Shown: positions 32,004 through 40,087, counted from the stretch's first letter. The stretch is 45,774 nucleotides of DNA from a virus (IMGVR_UViG_3300020141_001298:1-45774), one strand, 5' to 3'. Numbers and translations are program-made. Notes: generated by a model from the letters alone, not told the origin.

Positions 32004-32050
32004 GGGTGTTTGTCTCGTAGCCTAGATTCCCGCGTGGTCCGCAGGCAAAG

Positions 32051-32078
32051 AAAAAGCCCCAGCTGTGAGGCCGGGGCT
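32051..32078 (-). terminator. Intrinsic terminator after capsid gene
   Basis: On the - strand AGCCCC and GGGGCT pair around a 12-base loop and are followed by five T. It lies 26 bases after the capsid stop and would reduce transcription of the connector, sigma-like and tail tube genes relative to the capsid gene. Confidence 0.8.
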
Positions 32079-32103
32079 GTTGATTGCGAAGTAAGCCGGA
32101 GGC

Positions 32104-33144
32104 TTACGAAGCAATCGGGTCGAGCGGGGTGCCGGACTTGAGCTGAACCACGGGGATCAGCGCTGGGTCGTACTTGAGGGTCCAGTTGGTGGGATCCTCG
32201 AGGACGGCGTTGGTGGGGTTGTCGGTTGCGTCGTTCCAGGTGACGCCGTTGACGTGCATGCCGTAGTGGTAGTCCACTGCCATGACGTCTTGCTTGGAGA
32301 GGATGTTGCGCTCGGCTTCGATGCGCAGTTCCTGCTGGACGCCTTCGGCGACGGCGCCAGGTCCGAAGAGGTAGGAGGTGTAGACACCGCCTGCTTTGGG
32401 GAGCTGGGAGTCGCTGATGACGCGGAGACCGGCGAAGGTGGCTACGCCAACGTTGGAGACGTTGGTGCCGCCGGCGCCCCAGGTGATGGCGTCGCCGGAT
32501 TCGATGTTGCCGCCGGTGAAGGTCAGCATGCCGATCTGCTGCAGGTAGTAGTACTGGTTCGGGTGCATGGCGATCGCGTTAAGCGATTCGCCGCGCTCGC
32601 CCAGTTTTGCCTTGGCAGCGATGACGGACATTGCGCTGATGTTGTAGTCAACATCGCCGCTGATGTCCAGGGTGTTGTCGGTCAGGGCTGTGCCGAAGAT
32701 TCCTTCTAGTTGGGCTAGGAGGGTGGCGGTGCGCAGCTTGTTGATCGAGGCGGCCAGGTAGCCGCGGATGGCGGCCATTGGGTCGGCGCCGGTGCCGAGT
32801 TTGGAGAGGTCGTCCACGGCGTAGCTGAAGCCACGGTGGAGGATGGTCATGACCTGCTCGGAGGCTGTGATTGACTTGGGAGTCAGGTAGCCTTCGCCGG
32901 CTTCGCCCCAGGTGGCGTTGGACTCGATGATTTCTTCGAGTGGGTCGATGGGCTGGAAGTAGGGGACGCGGACGCGGGTGCCGCCTGCGCGGGCATCAAG
33001 GCCTGCGTTGCGGGTGATTACGCCGCTCTGCACGAAGGGGGAGCGCTCCACGATCTCCTCGGCTAGGTAGCTGAGGAATTCGGGGCGGGTGACGAGATCT
33101 GTAAGGAAGGTCCCGTCGGAATAGTTCTGGAAGGGGGCGGCCAT
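32104..33144 (-). CDS. Major capsid protein
   Basis: The 346-residue protein carries signatures of SPP1 gp13-like capsid proteins: PEFLSYLAEEIVERSPFVQS near the N-terminus, RVPYFQPIDPLEE, FSYAVDDLSKLGTGADPMAA and IAMHPNQYYYLQQIGML, plus the HK97-fold C-terminal part with FGPGAVAEGVQQELRIEAER. A separate scaffold protein gene lies directly upstream, as in SPP1-type phages. It is followed by a terminator, as expected of the most highly expressed virion gene. Confidence 0.93.
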   Translation of the reverse strand: MAAPFQNYSDGTFLTDLVTRPEFLSYLAEEIVERSPFVQSGVITRNAGLDARAGGTRVRVPYFQPIDPLEEIIESNATWGEAGEGYLTPKSITASEQVMTILHRGFSYAVDDLSKLGTGADPMAAIRGYLAASINKLRTATLLAQLEGIFGTALTDNTLDISGDVDYNISAMSVIAAKAKLGERGESLNAIAMHPNQYYYLQQIGMLTFTGGNIESGDAITWGAGGTNVSNVGVATFAGLRVISDSQLPKAGGVYTSYLFGPGAVAEGVQQELRIEAERNILSKQDVMAVDYHYGMHVNGVTWNDATDNPTNAVLEDPTNWTLKYDPALIPVVQLKSGTPLDPIAS

Positions 33145-33171
33145 GGGAGGGGGTAGCGGGGTTGCCGGTGG

Positions 33172-33897
33172 TTACCCGCGAGAGGAATCGCTCTTGAGGA
33201 GACGAGCCAGCTCAGGGTTTTCGACTTCAAGGCGCAGCTGGTCGGTGAAGTTAAAGGTTTCCCTTTTGTAGGGGTTCACCGTGCCAGGTGGGACGTTGTT
33301 TGTGGGAGAGGAGCCCATGCCGCGGGCGCCGTTGGGAGCGAAGTGGTGGTCCCAGCCGGAGTTGGGGTTCTTCAGGTTCCCGAGGTAGGCGGCGAGGGGT
33401 TGTTCAATGCCGTTCACGATGACAACGGGGATGCCGTTGTTTTCGCGGAGTTGGGGCTGCAGCAGGCCGAGCAGTTGCTCAGGTGCCAGGGCAGAGGCTG
33501 CGCTGATTTGCTGGAGGGCTGTGGCTCGGAGGCGCTCGCCGGCTACTTCGCGGTCTTTGGTTTGAAGCGCGGCTTCAAGCTCAACGATGCGTTGTTGGAG
33601 GCGGGCGTTGTCGGCATTGGCTTCTTCCCAGAGCGTCTTGAACTCGCCTTGGTCGGCGCGTTGCTGCTGCTGGTTGGACTTGAAGCGGGTCTCTACTTCC
33701 CGGAGAGATTTCTCCAGTTCGCCGATGCGCTCGTTGAGCTTTCGGTTGGCTTCGCCTTTGCTCTGGTTGTCCTGTTGGACAAGGTCGAGTTTGCGGCGGA
33801 GCCCGGAGGAATCTTCTGGGCTTTGGGGGGCGGGTTGCTGAGCCACCGGCTCAACTTGCTCCTCCGCGGGAGGAACACCCATGACCTGCTCAGTCAT
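33172..33897 (-). CDS. Capsid scaffold protein
   Basis: The 241-residue protein has a Pro/Gln-rich N-terminus and then a long coiled coil (residues about 30-130, with repeated Glu/Lys/Gln/Arg heptads such as LNERIGELEKSLREVETRF), followed by a flexible C-terminus ending in LARLLKSDSSRG. This layout, and its position directly before the capsid gene, is that of SPP1-like scaffolding proteins. It would be removed from the head during maturation. Confidence 0.87.
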   Translation of the reverse strand: MTEQVMGVPPAEEQVEPVAQQPAPQSPEDSSGLRRKLDLVQQDNQSKGEANRKLNERIGELEKSLREVETRFKSNQQQQRADQGEFKTLWEEANADNARLQQRIVELEAALQTKDREVAGERLRATALQQISAASALAPEQLLGLLQPQLRENNGIPVVIVNGIEQPLAAYLGNLKNPNSGWDHHFAPNGARGMGSSPTNNVPPGTVNPYKRETFNFTDQLRLEVENPELARLLKSDSSRG

Positions 33898-33922
33898 GAA
33901 ATCGGGGGTAACTTGTACCCTC

Positions 33923-34072
33923 CTAGATTACCACTTTAGAAGTGGATGTGAACTGTTCAATATGTTGCTCTAGTTTCTGCTGCAAAAGTTGCAGCGCTGG
34001 GTTCGGGGTCGGGCTTTCTGCGTTTCGTTGCTTTATGCGCTCCAGCAGGAGGTTCGCCCGTGAGGGGTGCAT
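33923..34072 (-). CDS. 49-residue helical protein
   Basis: In the 261-base gap between MuF-like and scaffold genes, a frame from ATG 34072 to TAG 33923-33925 encodes a helical protein (start MHPSRANLLLERIKQRNAES, then PALQLLQQKLEQHIEQ). The heptad-like Leu/Gln pattern is protein-like, and the alternative frame in the same stretch is Pro/Arg-rich. It may be a small capsid accessory protein. No family is recognised. Confidence 0.55.
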   Translation of the reverse strand: MHPSRANLLLERIKQRNAESPTPNPALQLLQQKLEQHIEQFTSTSKVVI

Positions 34073-34158
34073 TGGTTTGGGGGGCGGTGGGACGTTTCTT
34101 GCGGACCCAAGGTCCGGGGATCCAGCAGGTCATGCGCTTCGCGCAAACTACACAAACT

Positions 34159-34959
34159 CTAATCGCTGTAGTTCGGGATCAGAACGCAGCGACAGAAGGG
34201 GTGGATTGGGGGTGGGCCGGAGGGGAAGGCGGAAGGGGTGGGGGCGGTGGTGTTGTTGAGGGGGCGGCAGATGGGGCAGGTTTTGGGGTCGAGGATGGCG
34301 TTCCAGGTCCAGGAGGTGATGGGGGTGGAGGAGATGGCGGCGGCGCGTTGTTGGGCGGCGAAGGCGATGGCCCAGAAGGTGGCGGCGGTGATGGCTTTGG
34401 TGCGGGAGCGCCAGGCGTTGGCGACGGTGCCTTTGGTGAAGGTGGGGCGGTTGCGGCGGGTGGTGGTGACGATGCGGGCGGCGATTTCGGCGGTGGGGTC
34501 GTTGCGGAAGAAGGCGGCTTGGATGGTTTTGTCGAGGAGGCGGAGGAGTTGGGTGGCGAAGTCGGAGATTTGGGTGCCGCGGGGGGCGAATAGTGCCAGG
34601 AGGGATTGGAAGCGGATGCGGGTGTCGGTGACGAGTTGGGGGAGGGGGCGTGGGGGTTGGGGAGGGGTGTCGAGGAGGGTGGCGGCGGTGGTGGTGGCGG
34701 AGCGTTCCACGGGGGAGAGGTGGGTGCGGAGGATGTTGTAGATGCGGGTGGAAGTGGTTTGGATTTGGGGGAGGAGGGTGGTGCGGAGGCGGGGGTATTG
34801 GAGTTGGCGTGCCAGGGGGGATTCGGGGAGGGTGAGGATGAGGTTGCGTATGCGGAGGGCGAGGGCTAGGAGGAGGGGGCGGACTTCGGTGTCGGTGAGG
34901 TCTTCCTCGCGGGGGATGAGGAGGGCGAGGGCCCGGATGTATTCCTCGTCTTTAGTCAT
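34159..34959 (-). CDS. MuF-like head morphogenesis protein
   Basis: The 266-residue protein ends with ILDPKTCPICRPL, then HPFCRCVLIPN, the Cys/His cluster of the Phage_Mu_F family (SPP1 gp7-like), found next to portal genes. The N-terminal part is helical and basic. Such proteins are minor head components injected with DNA or used in head assembly. It overlaps the portal gene by four bases. The + strand is extremely G-rich here, so several long antisense frames exist and are shadows. Confidence 0.9.
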   Translation of the reverse strand: MTKDEEYIRALALLIPREEDLTDTEVRPLLLALALRIRNLILTLPESPLARQLQYPRLRTTLLPQIQTTSTRIYNILRTHLSPVERSATTTAATLLDTPPQPPRPLPQLVTDTRIRFQSLLALFAPRGTQISDFATQLLRLLDKTIQAAFFRNDPTAEIAARIVTTTRRNRPTFTKGTVANAWRSRTKAITAATFWAIAFAAQQRAAAISSTPITSWTWNAILDPKTCPICRPLNNTTAPTPSAFPSGPPPIHPFCRCVLIPNYSD

Positions 34960-36506
34960 TCGTCACGGCCGCTGCGCATTGGGGTGGGCAGGGTTTGGCT
35001 GTTGAGGGATTCGCCTTGGCCGGCGTTGCGGCCTTCGGCCGCCTGGAAGGCGGAGTCGGGGCCGTTGAGGCGTTCCAGGGCGAGGTCGGATTCGGCGCGT
35101 TCCTCGGTGCGTTCCAGTTCTTGGGGGATGTCGAGGGTGGTGGGGAGGACTTCGCCGGTTTTGAGGATTTCGAGGAGGGTTTCTTGGCTAATGGCGTTTT
35201 GCATGTAGAGCTGGAGGTAGGCGGTTATTTGGTTGCCGTCGATGAGGCGGTTTTCGTAGTCCTGTTCGATGATGACTTCGGGGGGTTCGATGCCGGCGTA
35301 TTTGGCGGCGATGGTCAGCATTTCGCTGAGGGCGCGTTGGAGGTCGCTGGAGATGAGGGCCATGATCGAGTCGGAGTCGATGCGATCCAGGCGTTTGGAT
35401 TCGGCGGCGGCGTTAGTGAGGTTGGTTTGGGAGAGGGTGTTGATGCCGAGGCGGGAGATTTGGTCTTCGAGGGCTTCGAGGCACTTGAGTTGGGAGTCGA
35501 AGGCGTCGGTGGTGGGTTGGACGTATTCGCAGCCGCCGTCAGGGGGGAGGAGGACTGCGGTGTTGACGGAGATGCCGATGGGCACGTCGCCGTCGGGGTC
35601 GAAGCCGCGCATTGTGAGGATTGGCATGGCGCCGGTGTGGAGGGCGTGCATGTAATCGCAGAAGCGTTGGGCGTAGCTGATGTTGAGGTAGGCGACTTCG
35701 AGGAGGGGTGGGGTGCTGAGGAGGTTGCCGAGGCGGTTGCTGTAGACGGAGACGAGGGGGATGGTGTTGAGGGAGGTTTCGCCGGAGGTGAAGATTTGCC
35801 AGGAGCCGGCGGAGGCGAGGTCGCGGCGCCAGACCTCGTAGCGGCCGGGGTAGAGGACGCGGATTTGTTCTTCGATGTCTTCGCCGAATTGGCCTTTGGG
35901 GAGGGCGATGTACTCGCGGATGCGGACTTGGCTGAGGGCGGATTGGGGGCGGAGGTCGTCGGTGCGCCAGCCGAGGATTTGTTTGGGGTTGACTTGGATT
36001 AGGTAGGGTTGGCGGTCGGTTTGGGAGCGTTCCTCGGCCAGGGTGCGGGGGTCCGTGCCAGCGGGGAAGTCGACGAGGGCGCTGCTGTGGCCGTAGAGGA
36101 CGGCGACTTCGAGCATGCGGCGGGCGAAGGCGTCGAGGGTGGTGCCATCGCCGGAGACGTTGCGGCTCCAGGTGTCCCAGTAGGGGTCGCCTTTGAGTTG
36201 GACGCCTTTGCGGAGGATGAGGCCGGCGGCTTGGCTGGCGAGGCGTTGGAGGAAGGGGGCGAGGGTGGCGTGGAAGATGCGGCGCTGGTAGGCGGAGTCG
36301 TCTTCGCGGGGTTCGCGGGGGATGAGGCGCTCGGATTGGTCGCGGAGGGCTCGCGTTCCACCGAGGCAGATGTCGATGGGGTCCCAGCGGGGGATCATGG
36401 CGTAGACCGCGTTGGTCAGTTCGCTGGGATCTTCGCTGGGGCCCTCGATGGCGGTGCCAGTGTTGCGCGTGAAGTCGCGGCCGGGGTAGGTGCTGTAATC
36501 GACCAC
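34956..36506 (-). CDS. Portal protein (DUF4055-like)
   Basis: This 516-residue protein resembles DUF4055 portal proteins: SAYQRRIFHATLAPFLQRL, then RRMLEVAVLYGHSSALVDFP, QVNPKQILGW and the crown-like helical C-terminal half with QISRLGINTLSQTNLTNAAA. It would form the dodecameric ring through which DNA passes. It starts with GTG 36506 (product MVDYSTYPGRDFTRNTGTAI). The order terminase, portal, MuF, scaffold, capsid is canonical. Confidence 0.93.
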   Translation of the reverse strand: MVDYSTYPGRDFTRNTGTAIEGPSEDPSELTNAVYAMIPRWDPIDICLGGTRALRDQSERLIPREPREDDSAYQRRIFHATLAPFLQRLASQAAGLILRKGVQLKGDPYWDTWSRNVSGDGTTLDAFARRMLEVAVLYGHSSALVDFPAGTDPRTLAEERSQTDRQPYLIQVNPKQILGWRTDDLRPQSALSQVRIREYIALPKGQFGEDIEEQIRVLYPGRYEVWRRDLASAGSWQIFTSGETSLNTIPLVSVYSNRLGNLLSTPPLLEVAYLNISYAQRFCDYMHALHTGAMPILTMRGFDPDGDVPIGISVNTAVLLPPDGGCEYVQPTTDAFDSQLKCLEALEDQISRLGINTLSQTNLTNAAAESKRLDRIDSDSIMALISSDLQRALSEMLTIAAKYAGIEPPEVIIEQDYENRLIDGNQITAYLQLYMQNAISQETLLEILKTGEVLPTTLDIPQELERTEERAESDLALERLNGPDSAFQAAEGRNAGQGESLNSQTLPTPMRSGRDE

Positions 36507-36536
36507 GGGCGCTTCGCTTTACTCTGTTACCCTAGT

Positions 36537-36809
36537 TTACCATTTGGTTCGGTTTGCCCAGAAAGCGGCACTCATTTTGCCTTTGGCGATATTTTTGGCG
36601 TGTCGCGCCTTAAATGATGCCCTTCTGGCTGTGTTTGACGCTGATTCTCCTTTTTGTGGTGGTGAGCCAGATACGCCCTGCTGACCGAAACGGATGAGTT
36701 TGATGGTTTCACCTTCTTTGGCGAGCACAGCGTGTGACTTATTCGGATGCTTAGGCGTCCGCTTTGGCTTGTTGTAGCCGCTGAATTGCTCGCCGCGGTA
36801 GGTAATCAC
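36537..36809 (-). CDS. Lys/Arg-rich conserved phage protein
   Basis: From GTG 36809 the product is 90 residues (start MITYRGEQFSGYNKPKRTPK) and contains KSHAVLAKEGETIKLIRFGQ, GSPPQKGES and FKARHAKNIAKGKMSAAFWA. This basic pattern occurs in many aquatic phages as a small protein of unknown function near structural or packaging genes. GTG overlaps the stop of the next small gene upstream (GTGA). The longer frame upstream of the GTG is Pro/Arg-rich shadow. DNA binding is likely from its charge. Confidence 0.8.
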   Translation of the reverse strand: MITYRGEQFSGYNKPKRTPKHPNKSHAVLAKEGETIKLIRFGQQGVSGSPPQKGESASNTARRASFKARHAKNIAKGKMSAAFWANRTKW

Positions 36810-36970
36810 TTCTTCTTCTTGGGTTTCTTGGCGGTTTTGGCGGAGGCGCGGAAGGCGGCGGCGGTGGGCGCTCCAGGGGAGCCGGGGGTGCGCATGCGTT
36901 CGCCGCTGCCGGCTTTGATGCGGCGCTTTTTGGCGGCGATGTTGGAGTAGAGGCCGCGCTTGGCTGGCAT
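36806..36970 (-). CDS. Conserved 54-residue Lys-rich phage protein
   Basis: This frame from ATG 36970 encodes a 54-residue basic protein (start MPAKRGLYSNIAAKKRRIKA, with GSGERMRTPGSPGAPTAAAF and a KKPKKKK end). I associate this type of small protein with aquatic cyanophages and related viruses, where it lies close to the terminase. Its TGA overlaps the next gene start. It is below the length usually called automatically. A DNA-condensing or virion role is inferred from charge only. Confidence 0.75.
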   Translation of the reverse strand: MPAKRGLYSNIAAKKRRIKAGSGERMRTPGSPGAPTAAAFRASAKTAKKPKKKK

Positions 36971-37021
36971 GGGGCGTTCCAGGGCAGAGGGGAGGTGGCC
37001 TAGGTTCCCCTGTCGAGTGGA

Positions 37022-37041
37022 GCACGTACGTCAGTACGTGC
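37022..37041. repeat. Perfect inverted repeat at the terminase stop codon
   Basis: GCACGTAC and GTACGTGC form an 8-bp perfect inverted repeat with a 4-base loop that contains part of the TerL stop codon (TGA at 37031-37033). There is no T-run, so it is not a standard terminator. It could be an RNA 3' stabilising structure, a pause site or a protein-binding palindrome. Confidence 0.6.
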
Positions 37042-38383
37042 GGAACGAAGACCCGCCGGTGGCGTAGCGGCGGAGGCCGGCGAGGGCGTGGATGGCGTAG
37101 CCGGCGGCGTCGGCGGGGCCGGACTTGTCGTCGAGGCCGCCGATGCCTTTTTCCGGTTTGCCTTGTTTGTCGAAGGCTTGGGTTTCGAGGGCGCGTACCA
37201 AGTATTTGCAGTTGGGGTGGACTTTGAGGCGGTTGCTGATGAGGAGGACGTTGAGGGCGTTGACGCGGTCTTCGATGGCGGGGTTGGAGGGTTGGGCTTT
37301 GACGGTGAAGCCGCCTTTGCGGAGGAGGGCGAGGTCGGATTCGGCGGCGTTGGTGGTGGTGCGTTGGCGGGAGGCGGCGTCGGGGATGACGACGAGGTTG
37401 GAGCGTTCCAGGTGGAGGGGGTAGTGGGTTTGGAGGAGGCGGACCAGGGCGGGGGTGTCTTTGGCGTGGTGTTCGGCGCAGATGTGGAATTCGGGGCCGC
37501 GGCGGACCATTAGTTCCAGGAAGCAGGCGCCGACGTTGAAGTCGATGCCGATGAAGAGGCGGTCATCGTCGGTGATGGTGGTGTCGCACCAGTGGAGGTC
37601 GCGGTCGAAGTAGGGGTAGACGTTGGTGTTGGCGAGGTTGGTGAAGTCGCCGTTGATGTAGGAGGCGATTAGTTGGGGTGGGTAGTTGGTGTAGAGGGAG
37701 TCGACGAAGCCTGGGGGGAGGTGGGGGTTGTCGGTGGTTTTGGCTTTGATGAGGTGGCGGTCGGGGCCGGGTTCTTCGATGAAGGTGCGGTGCATCCACT
37801 TGAAGCCTTCGGGGGTGCTGGCTACGGCGAGCTGTGGTTTTAGGCCGCCGCGGAGGCGTGCCAGCATCATTTCGGAGGCTTTTTGGGCGGTGTCGGCGGG
37901 GGAGGTGTCGATTTCGTCGGCGAGGATGAAGCTGAGGTTTTGGCCGCGGATGCGGTTGAAGGTTTCGGTGGCGCGGCAGAGCAGGGTGACCGTGCCAGGG
38001 GGGAGGTGGAGGGTGTACTCGGGTTGGGGGGAGACGCGGAAGTCGAAGGGGATGTTGAAGCGTTCCAGGAAGTCGTCGAAGGCTCGCATCCAGACGTCGC
38101 GGATCATGATGTTGGTGGGCTCGAAGACGGCGGCGATCGTTCCAGGGTTGGAGAGGCCGAGGAAGATGGCTTTGGCGGCGAGGGCGTAGGTTTTGCCGCT
38201 GCCGAAACCGGCGCAGTAGCCGAGGATTTTGTGGTCGGTGTTGTCGACGAACTCTCGCTGGGGTGGGAGGAGGGTGTCGTAGATGCGGGTGCGCAGGGAT
38301 TCGGTGGTTTCGTCGCTGCGGGTGCCCTTACTGGTGGGGCGTTCCAGGCACTTGCCTCCAGGGACTCCGGCTAGCACTGACAT
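37031..38383 (-). CDS. terL: Terminase large subunit
   Basis: The 450-residue ATPase/nuclease packages DNA into the head. Walker A is AGFGSGKT (K64), Walker B is FILADEID (D157, E158), and the coupling motif is in VASTPEG. The RNase H-like nuclease has GIDFNVG (D282), VIPDAA (D336) and GPADAAGY (D426). Order and spacing are typical of the Terminase_3/Terminase_6 groups. Ten or so CGTNCCA words lie inside. It starts at ATG 38383 just after a G-rich, C-poor stretch without a clear ribosome site. Confidence 0.96.
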   Translation of the reverse strand: MSVLAGVPGGKCLERPTSKGTRSDETTESLRTRIYDTLLPPQREFVDNTDHKILGYCAGFGSGKTYALAAKAIFLGLSNPGTIAAVFEPTNIMIRDVWMRAFDDFLERFNIPFDFRVSPQPEYTLHLPPGTVTLLCRATETFNRIRGQNLSFILADEIDTSPADTAQKASEMMLARLRGGLKPQLAVASTPEGFKWMHRTFIEEPGPDRHLIKAKTTDNPHLPPGFVDSLYTNYPPQLIASYINGDFTNLANTNVYPYFDRDLHWCDTTITDDDRLFIGIDFNVGACFLELMVRRGPEFHICAEHHAKDTPALVRLLQTHYPLHLERSNLVVIPDAASRQRTTTNAAESDLALLRKGGFTVKAQPSNPAIEDRVNALNVLLISNRLKVHPNCKYLVRALETQAFDKQGKPEKGIGGLDDKSGPADAAGYAIHALAGLRRYATGGSSFRTY

Positions 38384-38523
38384 GGTGCGGGGAGGGGGGA
38401 GGGGGAGGGGGGTGCTGGGCGTACCAGCGGTAGGGGTAGCTTACTCGGCTGTGAGTTTAGCTGTAAAGTAATAGAGTAGTTGAAAATGGGTTTGGTGTGA
38501 GATTTGCGGGGTCTACCGCCCCA

Positions 38524-38567
38524 CCCCCCGCCGTCTGTACGGGGGGAGGGGTGGCCGAGCCACCCCT
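38524..38567. repeat. Tandem GC-rich hairpins between terminase and small gene
   Basis: Two stem-loops lie side by side: CCCCCCG/CGGGGGG (38524-38530 and 38540-38546, 9-base loop) and AGGGGTGGC/GCCACCCCT (38547-38555 and 38559-38567, CGA loop). They are immediately followed by the CTAGGGGCCCTAGGG palindromes. No T-run follows on either strand. They lie between TerL and the small gene next to putative TerS, so they may be a packaging-related structure or an RNA-processing element. Confidence 0.6.
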
Positions 38568-38574
38568 AGGGGCC

Positions 38575-38793
38575 CTAGGGCTTAAGTATCCATTCCAGAT
38601 CGGCGCAGGCATCTAGCAGCGTCCCTAGGGCCGGATGCTGCTGTTCTATGGTCTCCCACTGTGATTCACTCAAGGCGCCCCTAAGGGCTTCTAAGGCAGC
38701 CACAACTGAAGCAGCGGTCTCCAGTTGATCTACTAGCCGTTCGGTATCTATCAACATTGAGCTAAGGGTGGGGGGCTGATGTGCCTCTCCCAT
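38575..38793 (-). CDS. Small acidic protein between the terminase genes
   Basis: The 72-residue protein starts MGEAHQPPTLSSMLIDTERL and is acidic and helical (VDQLETAASVVAALEALRGA, then LGTLLDACADLEW). No family is recognised. A TATACT (38800-38805 on the - strand) lies only six bases before the ATG, so a leaderless transcript is possible. An acidic helical protein in this place could be a regulator or DNA mimic. Confidence 0.65.
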   Translation of the reverse strand: MGEAHQPPTLSSMLIDTERLVDQLETAASVVAALEALRGALSESQWETIEQQHPALGTLLDACADLEWILKP

Positions 38794-38799
38794 ACCTGT

Positions 38800-38860
38800 A
38801 GTATAGCACTCTAGCGCACTGTACAGTGATATTGTAACAATTCTTTACCTAGGGTAGGGT
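38800..38860. promoter_or_regulatory. Promoter/operator region with two palindromes
   Basis: The region holds AGTATA (- strand -10, TATACT, 38800-38805), the perfect 12-bp palindrome CACTGTACAGTG (38817-38828), and the odd palindrome ATTGT-A-ACAAT (38831-38841), followed by CTAGGGTAGGGT. It is AT-richer than its surroundings. Two symmetric sites close to a -10 indicate regulation by one or two dimeric proteins; the RHH or HTH proteins of this phage are candidates. Confidence 0.5.
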
Positions 38861-39015
38861 CGCCTAGGTGGACACGTTGGACAATCGAAACCCCTTGCTA
38901 CCACTAGGTTTTGCCCATTGCGTCACTGTGTCGTACACAGGTACGCGGACCTGGCCTGTGCGGTGTTGGGGTGTGGGGTGCCAGGGGGTGCGATATGTGG
39001 GAGAGGTCAGCGCAC

Positions 39016-39375
39016 CTAAGCGGATCGCCCCAGGATCCCTGCCAACTCCATAAGCAGCCGGGTAGCTCCTATGGCGTTGCTCCCCTGTCGGGTATCGAGA
39101 CTCATCTCCTGCACCTTGAGGAGTGTCTGCATTGCCTGCGCTGCAAATTCTTTCCGATCAATTCCCTCCATTTCGGTGACCATCAACCGCCGGGCCGTCT
39201 GCATCCGCAGCTCAGCAGTCCGAGGTGCAAGCCCCCAACGCTCCGCGCAAATCGCACGGATCTGGTAAGGACGTTTCCCGTGGCTTATGGCGTCCTTCAC
39301 AACTTCGACCTGTTCCATTATCTCAGGAGCAGAGAAGCCGACCTTCTTGGGTTTGGGTGTCGGCTGTTCGCTCAT
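39016..39375 (-). CDS. Putative terminase small subunit
   Basis: The 119-residue protein starts MSEQPTPKPKKVGFSAPEIM and contains a helix-turn-helix-like segment (YQIRAICAERWGLAPRTAEL RM), then a helical oligomerisation region (FAAQAMQTLLKVQEMSLDTR). DNA-binding N-terminus, helical core and location near TerL fit a small terminase subunit, which recognises the packaging site. The 72-residue gene between it and TerL is unusual. The + strand frames overlapping it are shadows. Confidence 0.7.
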   Translation of the reverse strand: MSEQPTPKPKKVGFSAPEIMEQVEVVKDAISHGKRPYQIRAICAERWGLAPRTAELRMQTARRLMVTEMEGIDRKEFAAQAMQTLLKVQEMSLDTRQGSNAIGATRLLMELAGILGRSA

Positions 39376-39549
39376 TGGCTCGGGTATTGGCTGCGGTCGT
39401 TCCCCTAGTATTCCACCTCACCTCACTGTTACGAATTATTAATATTCCCTCCCCCCTGCCGCCCCAGTTGGCAGCGCCTCGCAATCTCGTCTACAGTGAC
39501 AGGTGAGAAGCAACGAGCCCGCCCCGTGGCCTGCCTCTCCCCTGATCCG
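39376..39549. promoter_or_regulatory. Divergent intergenic region
   Basis: This gap separates the - strand small terminase gene from the + strand small-gene operon. It includes an AT-rich core, TTACGAATTATTAATATTCC (39429-39448), in an otherwise GC-rich region. TATTAAT-like -10 boxes can be read on both strands. It is likely the divergent promoter region. A + strand frame opens from GTG 39496 into the next gene, but ATG 39550 is the more likely start. Confidence 0.45.
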
Positions 39550-39747
39550 ATGCTCACCCTCTCCATGCTCTGGGCCCTTGCCTGGAAGCTGCTCCTGCCG
39601 GCTCTGCTGTTAGTCGCCCTAGTTGACGTGCTGACCCAATCCCAACCGCAGCGCATCCGCCGCCTAGCACGCGCCGGCCTGTCACAGCGTGCCATTGCCG
39701 AACGTTGCCAGATCACCCGCTACCGCGTCCGCCTGGTGCTGGCATGA
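39550..39747 (+). CDS. Membrane-anchored helix-turn-helix protein
   Basis: The 65-residue product has a hydrophobic helix at residues 5-27 (SMLWALAWKLLLPALLLVAL) and an HTH at the C-terminus (IRRLARAGLSQRAIAERCQI, then TRYRVRLVLA) of the resolvase/sigma-region-4 type. An HTH joined directly to a membrane helix is rare in so small a protein. I take ATG 39550; GTG 39496 would add a polar leader. The stop overlaps the next ATG (ATGA). Confidence 0.68.
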   Translation: MLTLSMLWALAWKLLLPALLLVALVDVLTQSQPQRIRRLARAGLSQRAIAERCQITRYRVRLVLA

Positions 39748-39935
39748 CTACCGCCATTCTCTCCAACCTTCTCAGCTGCGCCTGGCAGCGTGAACAAGAG
39801 GCCGCCTTTTATTGCGAAGCCGCCGCCCGCCGCGAGTGGTGGGCTCAGCGTCGCCTAACGCGCCAATACCAGACCTTGCTGCGCCGCCAAGCGTTAGCTG
39901 CGCGGCTCGCAGGCGAGACCGTCCCAACCTTCTAA
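39744..39935 (+). CDS. Small basic helical protein
   Basis: The 63-residue protein starts MTTAILSNLLSCAWQREQEA at the ATG overlapping the preceding stop and is Ala/Arg-rich, with a long amphipathic helix (AAARREWWAQRRLTRQYQTL). It belongs to a series of tiny overlapping genes on the + strand whose third codon positions favour C, unlike the rest of the window. No family is recognised. Confidence 0.62.
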   Translation: MTTAILSNLLSCAWQREQEAAFYCEAAARREWWAQRRLTRQYQTLLRRQALAARLAGETVPTF

Positions 39936-39943
39936 ACCCTCCC

Positions 39944-40087
39944 ATGATCCGCACCACCCACATACTGCACGGTTCCCGCTGGGCCGTGTTGGCCTTGCTA
40001 GTCGCAACGGCCACCCTTGCCTTTGATCTCGGCCGCGACACCTGCCCCCAGCCCGCACCAGGCCAAACCCTCACCCGCTCCCTCTGA
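39944..40087 (+). CDS. Small single-helix membrane protein
   Basis: The 47-residue protein has one hydrophobic segment (WAVLALLVATATLAFDL, residues 13-29) with a basic N-terminus, implying an inner-membrane protein with its N-terminus inside. Its stop overlaps the start of the next gene by one base. I take ATG 39944; the frame extends to an upstream ATG but that part overlaps the previous gene. Confidence 0.6.
   Translation: MIRTTHILHGSRWAVLALLVATATLAFDLGRDTCPQPAPGQTLTRSL

Noticed and set aside
34995-36002. 335-residue + strand frame opposite the portal gene, with similar Gly/Val/Glu-rich frames at 34060-34593, 36009-36617 and 37088-37513
   Set aside because: Composition is that of an antisense reading of C-rich genes; the - strand portal, MuF and terminase genes have recognisable motifs.
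38868-39408. Two + strand frames near the small terminase gene
   Set aside because: They overlap the HTH-containing - strand gene, have odd composition and lack ribosome sites, although the region does contain a promoter-like sequence on the + strand.
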